Origin: Williamsoniiplasma lucivorax ATCC 49196
GTDB lineage: Bacteria > Bacillota_I > Bacilli_A > Mycoplasmatales > Mycoplasmataceae
Assembly (NCBI RefSeq): GCF_000518285.1
Contig: NZ_JADH01000004.1
Span: forward strand, 1-64,000
DNA length: 64,000 nucleotides
Reading direction: 5' to 3'
Each line of letters begins with the position of its first letter. Within the stretch, counting starts at the first letter, position 1. The notes under the pieces were generated by a model, which was not told the DNA's origin, did not search any database, and worked only from the letters and a program-made list of their open reading frames with translations. This document shows, one piece after another, positions 21,677-32,765 of this stretch. The position numbers and the translations under genes were made by a program.

Positions 21677-23584
21677 TTAATCATCAAAATTAATTTCTAA
21701 AATTTCGTTTTTATGATTAACTTTGTTGAGTTTAATTTTAATTTTTTCAAGTCTTGATTTGCCATCAACATAACTAACACTTCTTTTATCTTGCATTGGT
21801 TCATTAAAATTAAACACATAATATCCATCAGCTATGAAAGTTTTAGTAACTTCCACATCTTTTCAAGCTGCCAACATTTCTGTTGCTAACCTGTTTTGCT
21901 CATTTTGGTAAGTTGTTTTACCATGAGCAATACTTTCAATGAAGCCAGCAAATCCTTGAAAATCAGCAAGGGTGTTAAATAAACCGTCAAAAAAGCTACC
22001 TTTCACAAAAGCATTACCATTAACTCCAAGATTAGAAGCTGGATATTTTGGATTTTTAATCACTTTAATTAATTCTGGAATATTTTTGATTACATTTTGT
22101 AAGTTATTAAAATTGATTTTAAAATTTCCAGTTTGAGTAGTGATTTTATTAATGATGCTTTGGATAGAAGTTGTTGGTGATAATTGGTATTGAAAAATTG
22201 ATGTTCAACCAGTTAATTCAGTTAATGGTGCAGTTAAAATATTATGATTTTTGATACTTTCTTTTTCAGTGAGTGCTTGAATAAAATCTGCAGATCATAA
22301 AAACTCTCATGGTTGAAGAAATAACTGTTTATATTTCATCATTCTTTTCAACATCTCTTTAAAATTTTTCGGAATAGAACTAGGTAGAAACCCAATAACT
22401 AAATCTGGGAATTTTTGAGCTAAACCAGCTATAGTTTCAGATCCTATTGGTGTATTTGTCGAAACAATTCCCAAAAGTCCAGTAATATAACCACCAATTC
22501 CAGGTATAAATGCATTAATTAAAGCTTTGAAAATCGGTGTGAAACCTTTTTCATCATAATTTTCATTATCAAAATTCTCCATAAATTTACCAATATCCCC
22601 AAGTCCATTCATTGTTTGGTAGGTTTCTTGGCTTCAAAATAAACCTTTGAATAAGTTTTGTGTTTTGACATTGTTACCAAGTCCACTAAGGATAGTTTTA
22701 AAATCAACTTCATTAGAATTAATTGGTGAATTTAAGATACCATTTTCTCCATTTAATCTTTCTCAAGTGATTGGTTCTTTTTCCTTATTAATCACATTAA
22801 TATAAATCAATAACAATCTAACAAAATCGATGATATCAGCAATCTCTTTTAAATTAGATAAAACAGTCAGATTAAGTGGTTGTTTTTCTTGAATAAATTG
22901 GTTTAAATTTTTAACTAAACTTTTTAAAGCCGCATCTTTTAACCCACTAGCACTTGTTTCAGTTTCATCAAATTTATTAGTTTGAACACCAATAATTTTA
23001 TTGATTGCATTCACAAATTTGATTAAAGAAATATCAATGGCTTCTTGAAAGGTTTTGTTTTGATATTTTTCATTACCTAAACTAGCACTGAAATAGTTGA
23101 TATCATCTTTGGTTAACAATTTTTCTAACATCCCCCCAAGTCCATTTTCACCATCAAGATGAAAACCTGGTAGAATTGCTGGAATTAATTTGGCGATCAT
23201 TAAAAAAGTATTTTTATCAGAACCCATTTTGATAATTTTAGCAAGCATATCCAAAGGAAGACTCGTACTTTTGTCAGGTTTCTTTCCTTCTTTCAACTCA
23301 ATTTCTTGAGCAACAACTTGCTTAGTAAATAATTGCTCTTGAATTTGTTTGAAATTTTGACCATTACTTTTTTGATGAGCAACAAAAGTTTCAAACAAAT
23401 AATTAGCATCATATCCTTTTGTTTTACTTAAATAAGCAATTTTAGCAGTTTCTTGTAAATATCTTGTTAAGTCTTGGTCACTAAGTTGTTGTTTGGTAAT
23501 AGTGTTGTTAGTGCAACTAACTAAAGTGGCAACTGATGATGAACCAATCATCATCACCCCTAAGATGGTTAATAACTTTTTCAT
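21677..23584 (-). CDS. Large MOLPALP-like lipoprotein
   Basis: A 635-residue lipoprotein: signal MKKLLTILGVMMIGSSSVAT with lipobox LVSC (Cys24), the rest outside the cell. It is alpha-helical, with several hydrophobic Gly/Ile-rich stretches (PAILPGFHLDGENGLGGMLE, NAFIPGIGGYITGLLGIVST) but no clear membrane helix after the signal. Size, Q/L-rich N-terminus and position beside a GDSL lipoprotein fit the mollicute lipoprotein family named MOLPALP, of unknown function. ATG 23584 overlaps the stop of the GDSL gene in TAATG, so the two are translated together. UGA is read as Trp at six or so places. Confidence 0.7.
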
Positions 23585-24918
23585 TATTTTTTAATTCCTT
23601 TAGCAATCTCGAATAGTTTGTCAGCAAACATTTGATGTACTCCTTTAGTTGGGTGAACAAAATCTGTGAAGAAATAATTATCGATGTTTTGTCCAGCATG
23701 GTTTGGGTTTTCGTTAGCTTTAATGGTCACTTCTAATTTAATTTGACTGGTTTGTTGTCTGGTAGCGATAAATGCTCTTTGTGCATCTTGATCTGTGACT
23801 AAACTTTGTCAATTCATCCCACTTAATGCAAGTGCTTGCCCATCAATTTTAATTTCAAAACTAGCATCTTTAGAAAAACTTTCTTTAAAATTAACTTTGG
23901 TTTGTTCACTTTCTGGTCTTGTTGCTTTGAAGTCATTTTGCAACTCTCTCATCACTGCATCTTGGAAAAGATCAAATAATTTCACAACATCTGGATAATA
24001 TTGTTTGACTTGGTTCAAAACTTGCATAATACCTTGATAAAATTTTTGGCAAATTTCTAAAATACGAAGCGCTTCTGTATCACCTTGAATTGGTTTAAAA
24101 TTATCATCAAAATGTTGTCCATAACGAGGGACAAAATTCATACTTGGAGGGGTCATGAAAATAATATGTTTAACACCATTATTTAATAAATTAAATAATG
24201 CTATGCGAATACGATTAATTGCATCTTGCATAAACTTGTCGCGATGTTCATCATCTCCTGGTTCAAAACCAATTAAAGAAAAGAGATCATTACCCCCAAT
24301 TTCCATAAACACTAAATCTTGATCTTTAATTTGGTGTTGTTGAAGTAATGCTTTGGTTTGAACGTCAATTGTGGCTTCATTTAGAAGCAGAGAAGTAGGA
24401 AAAGCAAGTTTCCCAGCAGTGGCACCACCAACTGCATAATTTTTACCATAAATCATTTTAGTACGTTGAAAATCAGCAGCATGTTTTGGTTCCTTTGTAT
24501 ATATATTACTAGGTTTCATCTCAAATTCTTCAAAACCTAGTTTTTCTGTTAATAAATATCCGGCAGTGACTCCATTAGTAAAGGCATTATGCCCATTTTT
24601 ATCAGCTTGATTATTATCTCCATATCCAACCCCGCCAGTTTTAACGGTGATTTCAAGTAAGTCACTGCCAAATTTATCATTGGCCAAAGTTCCTAAACCA
24701 TCAACATCAGATAAACTATCACCAACTACAAAGTAGTTGGTAAAACCTGATGTTGTTTGTTTGCTACTATCAATAGCATTACTTTTATTAATATTTCGCC
24801 CAATATATAGCGGATTTTCATGGGGATTAATTGGTGTTTTTTGAAAACATGCAACAGTCGTTGCCACCACTGGTAGAACAAATAAAATTGGGGTTAATCA
24901 GCTTAATAATTTTTTCAT
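23584..24918 (-). CDS. SGNH/GDSL-family lipoprotein hydrolase
   Basis: A 444-residue surface lipoprotein (Cys24 in VVATTVAC) with a complete GDSL esterase/lipase core: block I VVGDSLSD with nucleophile Ser68, block III EIGGNDL, block V D419-x-x-H422 (TDFVHP), which together form the SGNH catalytic set. Likely substrates are lipids or acyl esters from the medium or host, useful for a cell that takes up fatty acids; this is inferred from the family. The protein is longer than classic GDSL lipases because of an insertion rich in charged residues before the last block. It starts two bases after the stop of the membrane protein upstream (AAATAAGATG) and overlaps the MOLPALP-like gene at its end. 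Confidence 0.88.
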
Positions 24919-24919
24919 C

Positions 24920-25849
24920 TTATTTGACCTCCGCTGGAATGTGCAACATTTTATTTGTGTTTTTAATTTTTTTAATTTTAAGAACTAAATAAACTGTTGC
25001 TGATGTCACAATGGCAAAACTTAATAATCAGTGAATAGTTGCTGCTTTCATTAAGTTTTTTGTTAGTGCAAAGTTAGGGTGATAAAGATCATTAATCCCA
25101 ACATATGATGTAACATCAGATGCTTGTAAAGTTTTATCGAGAAATGGTTTTTCTAAAATTTGCATACTCAAGGCAAATTTTAGTGAATCAACTTGTTTAT
25201 TTAAAAATCACACTTTGTTATTCACAATGCTTGCACCAATTGAATTTTTAACTCGTAAACCTAACATTTCTGGCAGCATTTCCAGTTCAATTTGGTCATC
25301 ATAATATTCTTGTGTTCAAATAAAATCTTGGTGTTCAGCCATGGCTTGGACATTTGATGAAAACAATTCTTGCATGCCATCTTGATGAAAGATTCATTCA
25401 ATACCAGTATGTACAAAACCAAAAGAATGAAATTTAGTGGCGACTGCTTCATCAAAAGTAATCATGTCATTAGCCACATCATTAAAATCAATTGCTTCTT
25501 TGTTTTTAATTGTTGCTCCTCAACGGTTGTTAAATCAATTGGTTGCAAATGCAATATATTGATCATAATGCATGTCATATTCTTCTTGGTTGGCAAAATT
25601 AATTGTGGAAACTGCATCAGCAATATATGAATTTTTGACAGGTCCATGCATAATGACATCATACATTTTTGTGTTTGGATCTAAAACATATTTATTTTTC
25701 GGCATAATCCGATTAATCTGTTTGGAAACAGAATTAATAAATAATTTAGCATCAAGTCCCATCCCGGGAATAATCAGAGCTCAGCTCACGATAAAATATA
25801 AAATTAATAATGGAATAAAAATTTTATATTTTATTGGTATTTTTTTCAT
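24920..25849 (-). CDS. Bitopic membrane protein of the GDSL operon
   Basis: A 309-residue protein with an N-terminal hydrophobic segment (about residues 9-29) and one near the C-terminus (about 270-292), followed by a short basic tail; the 240 residues between them are probably outside the cell. No known domain is recognised. ATG 25849 has GAGGT upstream. It is the first gene of a tightly packed three-gene unit (2-base gap, then TAATG overlap), so its role is probably tied to the GDSL lipoprotein, for instance as partner or anchor. It is Trp-rich through UGA codons. Confidence 0.75.
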
Positions 25850-26007
25850 TTAATTACCTCTTGTAAAAATTTTTAGATTTATGGAAGTGTTAGATAGCTT
25901 AATTAGAAACAACATCTTTGCTATTTTTTTAAAAAAAATATCAAAAATAGCTTTACTACTTTTTATATTTTCAAACTATATTACAACAACATAAAGATTG
26001 TCTTGAA

Positions 26008-26028
26008 GTGTAAATAAAAAATTTACAC
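26008..26028. promoter_or_regulatory. Palindrome upstream of the GDSL operon, possible operator
   Basis: GTGTAAAT (26008-26015) and its exact complement ATTTACAC (26021-26028), 5-base spacer, in the gap upstream of the first operon gene. The spacing fits a dimeric repressor site. A second, 9-bp inverted repeat GCTATTTTT/AAAAATAGC is at 25920-25951. Confidence 0.35.
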
Positions 26029-26061
26029 GATTATTATATCTTTTTTTAAATAAGAAACAGG

Positions 26062-26109
26062 AAAAAACCACCAAAAGACAAAAACGTTTTTGTCTTTTGG
26101 TGGTTTTTT
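26062..26109. terminator. Long perfect palindrome ending the replication operon
   Basis: Two 24-base arms are exact complements with no spacer (centre between 26085 and 26086), with terminal A and T runs that make it work as a terminator on either strand. It follows the dnaI stop by 24 bases. Confidence 0.85.
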
Positions 26110-26132
26110 GGAGATAATAATTTTAATGATTA

Positions 26133-27098
26133 TTAACTTCTTTTTGACTTACCTGGTAAGACAAATTCTTCAGATAAGGCTTGGATACGTTCCATAAAAC
26201 GTTTTTGTTTAACTTGTTCAACTGTCATATCTTGGTTTTTTAAAAAGTAATGCTTATGAATTTCTTTAATTGAAAAATTGGAACTGAAGAAAGTAATTTT
26301 TTTGTTTTCCATTCGGAAATTCAATAAATTTAATAAAATATCATCTCTTGATCAGCTTGATGGGACTTCTGAACCAATATCATCTAAAAATAAAACATCA
26401 GCATATTTTAACTTATCAAATAATTTTTTTTGAGTTTCAATGCGTTTTTCATTAAAACTTGAACCTTTCACCTGACTCATTAAATGAGCAACATTAATAA
26501 AAGAAACGGTCATAAATTCACTTTTTAAAGAAGCAATTCCATTAGCTAGAACTTTTAACAATGTTGTTTTACCAACTCCAGGTTCACCAGTTAAAAAGAA
26601 ACCTTTATGTTTATTGGTTTTAATTTTAGTAATCGCTGAATCTAAAAATTGTTTACGGATTTTTTGTTCATTTTCATTAAAAATATCAGCATCACCACTT
26701 AATTGATCAATGTATTCTTTGGCAGATAGTGAAAAACTATCAATATCAAAATCTGAATATAAATAATGTTTCTTTAATTCTTCATTCTTGTTATCAAAAA
26801 ATCAATGGGCACAATGTTTAGTTCGAATATAGAAAAAACCATTTTCATAAGTAATAAAAGTTTGGTAACCCGGATTTGATTGTTCGCACTCTGTCATTGG
26901 TGCTTTGGTACAAATTTTAAAATGTGTCAAAAAATCTTCTAAAACAATTTGGTTATTATCAATGATTTTTTGAACAATTAATTTTGCATCATCTTCAGTT
27001 TTGCCTTCTTTAATAAACATGTTTTTTAAAGAAGCAATCAGAGATTTTAATTCACTATTTAAAGCAACTTGATCCATTAGTGTTTTAAGATGTTTCAT
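26133..27098 (-). CDS. dnaI: Primosomal protein DnaI (helicase loader ATPase)
   Basis: AAA+ ATPase that helps load the replicative helicase DnaC onto DNA. The 321-residue protein has the N-terminal DnaI region with conserved Cys residues (FKICTKAPMTECEQ) and the ATPase half: Walker A GEPGVGKT at residues 171-178, Walker B VLFLDDIGSE, sensor region TFFSSNFS. Three UGA codons are read as Trp. ATG 27098 has AAAGGAG. It is the last gene of the long operon, 15 bases after the DnaB-type protein with which it acts. Confidence 0.92.
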
Positions 27099-27113
27099 AA
27101 AATCTCCTTTCTT

Positions 27114-28313
27114 TTATTCAAATAAAGCGATTAGCTCCTCATCTGTTTTGGTTCAATTAATTGGGACTAATTCCTCACTATGCTCATTATTTTCTTTTTG
27201 AAAAAAATTTAAATAAGAAAGGACATCAACTGTTTTATTAATTGAATAAGTATTTAAACTATCAGCAATTTTATAAATATAATTTGGCACTATTTTATTA
27301 TTTTTGTGGATTGAATGTTGAATCATACAATTGATTGGTCCATTTAACAAAGCATATTTTTCTTGTAAGATAGCAATCATTTTTCTTGTTGCATAATCAG
27401 CTAGATGATGTGCCATTTCAAAAATATATTCCTCAGGAGTTAAGTTTTCCATTAAATTCACATATTCAATTTGTTCAGCAGTTAAATTGTTTTCCATACC
27501 TTTGATATCTTTTTTTAATTTTTTCGCAATTAAACTGTTTAAATTTTTGTAAAAAATTTCAGTTTCAATTTTAGCTGTTTCAAAATTAAATGCTGAAGTA
27601 ATTAATTTGGCCAAGGTTTTTTCAGTAAAGTTCTGTTTAGTTAAAGCTTCAACAAATAATTTTTGGTTACGTCTTGATTTCAGATCAAGGGCAACATTAT
27701 TTTCAATCAAAATTTTGTTTAAAATTTCGACATTAATAAATTTATCAAATAAACTGTTTTTCTTATGTTTAAATTGGACCACCATAGTCTCTCTTAGCGT
27801 TGGGGTGTTTTCCATTTCATCAATTTCATCAGCAAAAACATCTTCAAAAATGGCAGTGACTTCATCATATTCTGATTCGTTAATGTTTTTAGAAACCACT
27901 TCTTGATTAGTAAATTTAATAATTTCTAAGTTTTCTAAACCGATTTTTTTAGTTAATGCTTGTTCAAACATCGCATTGTTAAAAAATTCTTCAATATCTA
28001 ATGGAGCAAAAATTTGGTAAATAATTGATTTCCCATTTTTAGAAACTAAAGTTTTCACTAACCTTAAACTTTCTAGTTTTTTAAGATCGTCGGCAAATTG
28101 TTTCTCAGTTAAACCAGAAATCTTATTCAGTCTTGGTGTTTCTAATTTTAATTTTAATTTTCTTAGTGTTTTGTACTCATTAAATAGCGAATGGTAGAGT
28201 CCAACCGCTGATGATCCAATGATTGGTTGGTATAAAGTAACTAGGTTTGGTTGTTGAGCTAAAATGTCTGAATCTTTTAACTCAATTGAATATATCATAG
28301 TTGTTTTTTCCAT
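27114..28313 (-). CDS. dnaB: Replication initiation/membrane attachment protein DnaB (Bacillus type)
   Basis: A 399-residue DnaB/DnaD-family protein that works with DnaI in helicase loading; it is not the E. coli DnaB helicase. The N-terminal winged-helix part (VTLYQPIIGSSAVGLYHSLF and the LTEKQFADDLKKLESLRLV stretch) and the C-terminal region with TPEEYIFEMAHHLA...NYIYKIADSLN match the family. One UGA near the C-terminus is read as Trp. ATG 28313 has AAGGAGG. In Bacillus nrdR and coaE lie before dnaB; here only about 180 gene-free bases separate it from mutM. Confidence 0.9.
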
Positions 28314-28492
28314 AGATTAGCCCTCCTTGCTACATAAATAATAATGGATAAAAAATAAAAAAAAATGTTAAGTGTGAGAATATTTTTAATTAGTTTTTAG
28401 CAAATTTTAAAACCCTTATTTGAGTTGATTTATTTGAATATTTACACTTTTCCACATTGTAAAAAAGCAATTTTTAAAACGTCTTTTCAACG

Positions 28493-29320
28493 TTATTTTT
28501 GGCAAAATGGACAAAAATAAGTCCCTCTCCCTTGGATTTTCATCTTTTCAATCTTTGTTTGACATACATAGCACTCTTGCTTCTCTCTGCCATGTACTTT
28601 TAAAAAGTCTTGATATCCTCCAATAACGTCTTTTTGTGGTGCAAACGAGTGAATTGTTGTGCCGCCAACGCTTATTGAATGTTCTATTATATTATGGGCA
28701 TGTTTTAAAATATTTTCAACCTTTTTTAAACTAATTTGATTAGCCAATGTCAAAGGGTTGATTTTAGCAGCAAATAAAATCTCATTATCATAAATATTTC
28801 CAATCCCAGCTATGATACTTTGATCCAATAAAACTGTTTTAATTGGTCTTTTGTTTTTTCGGAAAACATCATATAAGTATTTAGCGGTTAAATTAGGGTC
28901 TAAAACTGCTGGACCGACATTTTTAAGTGCTTCCCCACTTAAAAATGTTGCTTTGGAAACAATTTCCAAAGTCCCAAATTTGCGTGAATCATAATATCTT
29001 AAAACATTGCCATCTTGAAAAATAAATTGCGCTTCTAGCCAATTTTCTTTGTATGATAATTGTTTTTGTGGTTCCACACTTCAACGCCCTTCCATGCGCA
29101 AATGTGAAATAATCACATCATTTTCTAATTCAATAATGATATATTTCCCCTTATTATAAATATTTTGAATCGTTTGATTTTCAACTCTTTGTTTAAAATC
29201 ATCAACTTCATTGCGTCACAAAAGTTTTCGATAATAAATTTCGAATTTAACAATGGTTTGATGAATAATTTTTGGTGCTAATAATTTAACAACCGTCACA
29301 ACTTCTGGTAATTCTGGCAT
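28493..29320 (-). CDS. mutM: Formamidopyrimidine-DNA glycosylase
   Basis: Removes oxidised purines (8-oxoguanine, FaPy) from DNA. The 275-residue protein begins MPELPEV with catalytic Pro2 and Glu3; the DNA-binding Lys is in NKGKYIIIEL; the helix-two-turn-helix region is GIGNIYDNEILF; and the zinc finger C-x2-C-x16-C-x2-C is in ECYVC...FCPFCQK at the end. ATG 29320 is 7 bases after the polA stop, with AAGGA in between, so it is cotranscribed with polA, a normal pairing in Firmicutes. UGA is read as Trp. Confidence 0.95.
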
Positions 29321-29327
29321 TTTTTCC

Positions 29328-32042
29328 TTACTTTAAAACAAATCAATTATCTCCACAAGACTCACTGATTTCTAAATTAACTTTTACTTCTTCTGTTTTT
29401 TGCACAATGTTTAGTAATTCTTGATAAGCATTTAACATTTTTTCACGAATTATTGGTAAGACTTGTGCTTGTTCTTGCTCAGCAATCTCAAAAATAATTT
29501 CGTCATGAATTTGGGCCACCATTTTGCTTTTGAAATTGTTTTTTTCAAAAGCAAAATAGATTTCAATCATTGCAACTTTTAAAATATCAGCAGCCGTTCC
29601 TTGAATTGGCATATTAATCGCAATGCGTTTCCCAAATTCGCGCACTTGGTGGTTTGGTGATTTTAATTCACTAATATATCTTTTACGGTTAGAATCAGTT
29701 AAGACAAAATTATTAGCTTTAGCAAATTCGACAATGGCAGTTTTAAATTTTGCTAAATCTGGATATGACTCATAGTATGCATTGATATATTCTTTAGCTT
29801 GGGGAATAGAAATCCCTAAATCATTAGCCAAACCATAATCACTTAATCCATAAAGAATCCCAAAATTAAACACTTTAGCAACTCGACGCATGTCTGGAGT
29901 GACTTGGGATGCATCAACTTTAAAAATGTTTTTAGCAGCTTCAGTATGAATATCTCCATGAGCCTTAAAAATTTCTAACATTTGATGTTCGGGAGCAATC
30001 TGGGCTAAAACACGTAATTCAATTTGTGAGTAATCAAAACTAAAAAATGTTTTACCAGGTTCGGTGATAAAAATCTTTCTGACTTGTTTTTGGTCATCAT
30101 CTCTGATGGAAATGTTTTGCAGATTTGGTTCCATCGAACTCAATCTGCCGGTGTTAGTTAATGTTTGGTTAAAAATCGTATGCACTTTTTGATCAATAAA
30201 AATATATTTTTCAAAACCTTTCAAATAAGTGGAATACAATTTAGCATACTTACGGTGTTCAATAATTAAATCAACAATCGGGTGAAGATGCTTTAGTTTA
30301 TCTAAAGTTTCTCTCCCGGTGCTACCTTTATCAAGATTTGGTAACTTTAAATCTTCAAACAGTAACTTTTGTAATTGTTTGGGTGATGCTAAATTAATTT
30401 GTTCATCTACTTGATAATTCATCATCGCAAAAACAGTTTTTTCAATTTCAGCAATTTTAGTGATCGTGTCATTGGTTTGTTGTGCTAATTCTGGTAAATC
30501 AATTTTGACACCAGTTTGTTCAATATCTTTTAAAACAAAAGCAAAAGGTAAATCAATTTTTTGATATAAGTTTAATTGGTTATTATCTTTTAATGTTTTT
30601 AAAATGATGGGTTTTAATTGTTGAATCATTCATGCTTTTTCAACAATAAACTTGGCTTTTGTTTTCAAATCAATGTTTGCTGTTTTTTTGACACCTTTAC
30701 CAAAAATGATTTCATCACTTTCTAAAATAATTGTTTTATCAATGAAGTTGGTTTGAATTTGCAAGTTCGAAGGAATAGTTGAATCCAAATCATAAACAGC
30801 AATCATCATGTCATAAACAAAACTTTGATCACAAACTTCATAACCTTCATTTTTTAATAAAGTGATAGTTTTTTTCAAATCAAATGTGTTTTTAGTTAAG
30901 TTAGGATTATTTAGAAATTGATTTAACTGTTGATCAAAAGTTGTTTTTTCATTGAATTCTTCAAAAAATTTTAATTGAATTTGGGATGCATTTTTATTAA
31001 TATAAAAATTGCCTTTTTCATTCACAATTGCGATCCCAACAATTTTATCTTGATGGTAATTGGGGTTTAATGATTCGACATAAATGAAATTCTCTTCGGC
31101 TTCAAAATCTTTTGATCATTGATCAATAATTTTGAATTCAATTTTTTGTTCTGGTTTAATTTCCTTAAATCCAATTTTTTTTGCAATCGAAAACATTTCA
31201 TATTGCACAAGAAATTCATGCAAGGTTTTTAAATTCAATTTTAAAGCTTCAATCACAAAACCGGGAATAGCAAAATCAGTCACAATTGTGGCGACCATTC
31301 TTGTTAAAAAAGCCGAATCTTTGTCAGCAATTAATTTATCCTTGACACTCCCTTTGATTCCTTCGATATTAGTGTAAATATTTTCAATTGAACCAAATTC
31401 ACTAATTAGTTTGATTGCGGTTTTTTCACCAATCCCACTAACACCTTTTAAGTTATCGGAATTATCACCCATCAACCCTTTTAAATCAGGAACTTGATTA
31501 GGGGTAATATTTCAATCATTTTGTAACTCTTCTAACCCATAAACAATTAATTCACTAGTTCCAGATTTTGGTTTTAAGAGTTTGGTTTTTGATGAAATCA
31601 CTTGATACATATCTTTATCACTAGTTAAAATTCTGACTTCATATTCATCATCAAGAGCTTCAATTTGTTTTGTTAGTGCTCCAATAATATCATCAGCTTC
31701 AAAATTTTCTAATTCAAATCATTGGATATTCATCGCCGTTAATAAATCTCTTACTAATTTGAATTGCGGAATTAATTCTTCTGGTGTTGCACTTCTCCCG
31801 GCTTTATAATTTTCTAAATGTTCATGTCTAAAAGTTTGTTTGCCTTTATCAAAAGCAACTTTAACATCGTAAAAGTCGTTATTTTTTAAAATATTCAAAA
31901 GCATATTAGCAAAAGAGTAAACAGCAGCTGTTGGGACACCATTTGAAGTAGTTAAATAAGCACCCCGTCCTTGGTAACTGTTTGCGTGATGCGCTCGATA
32001 AATTAATGAATTTCCATCAATTAAAAGAATTTGTTTTGCCAT
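29328..32042 (-). CDS. polA: DNA polymerase I
   Basis: A 904-residue polymerase with the 5'-3' exonuclease domain (residues 1-290: LLIDGNSLIYRAHHAN, the metal-binding NFEADDIIG and TSDKDMYQV, and KGLMGDNSDNLKGVSGIGEK), a degenerate middle domain, and the polymerase domain (motif A FFSFDYSQIELR, motif B RRVAKVFNFGILYGLS, motif C AQIHDEIIFE). The middle domain lacks the DTE metal motif expected near ENFIYVES, so proofreading is probably lost, as in Taq and Bacillus enzymes. It functions in repair and Okazaki fragment processing. ATG 32042 has AAAGGAG; four UGA codons are read as Trp. It overlaps no gene but follows the methyltransferase by 12 bases. Confidence 0.95.
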
Positions 32043-32054
32043 ATTTCTCCTTTT

Positions 32055-32765
32055 TTATTTATATGCTTTAACTATAATTGTATGCTCACTTTGTTTAAAA
32101 AACTCAATTTGAGAAAAACCAATTTCCTTTAACATTGCAGCAATGTTAGTTTGCTCAATTCAAGTTAATTGAAAATTTTGTGTTTCAATCTGATCACCAC
32201 TTTGATATCGGATAATGTTTGTGGTGGTTTTCTGGACAAGATTAATGTTTTGAAAACTATTAGTGACGATAATTTCCTGCCCATCAATGACAAAAATGTT
32301 TTTAATTTCTTTGCCTTGAACAAATTGTTGAGGATAAATCAAATCAATCATCACAAAACCATTCGGGGTTAAAGCTTGATAAGTTTTTCTTAAAGCTAAC
32401 TGCATATTTGTTTCATTTAAAAGCAAATTTAAAAATCCGTTCGTAAATAAAACCGCTTTAAATTGTTGATTGAAATCCATTTTTAAAACATCTAAATTAT
32501 GAATTGTTGTTTGCACACCATAGTCATGTAAATTTTGTTTTAAAAGTTCTAACATCGCTGGTGAATTTTCTAATCCTTCCATTTTTAAGCCATACCTTAA
32601 AAATGGAATCAGAAAACGACCATTACCAGTCCCTAATTCTAAAATTGGTTCTTCTAAAGGTAAAAGGTGTGGTTTATAAAAAGTGATGTCACCATCAATG
32701 TCATGATTTACCCCATTTGTGAAATTATAAACCAAAGCACTTAGTGCTTGATATGTTGATTCCAT
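32055..32765 (-). CDS. SAM-dependent methyltransferase, class I
   Basis: A 236-residue protein with the class I SAM-binding loop LELGTGNGRFLIPFL (about residues 42-56) and the acidic motif MEGLENS, then HNLDVLKMDF. The target is unknown; the family includes small-molecule and rRNA methyltransferases and nothing in the sequence decides. ATG 32765 overlaps the dnaE stop in TAATG, so translation is coupled to dnaE. One UGA is read as Trp near residue 202. Confidence 0.8.
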
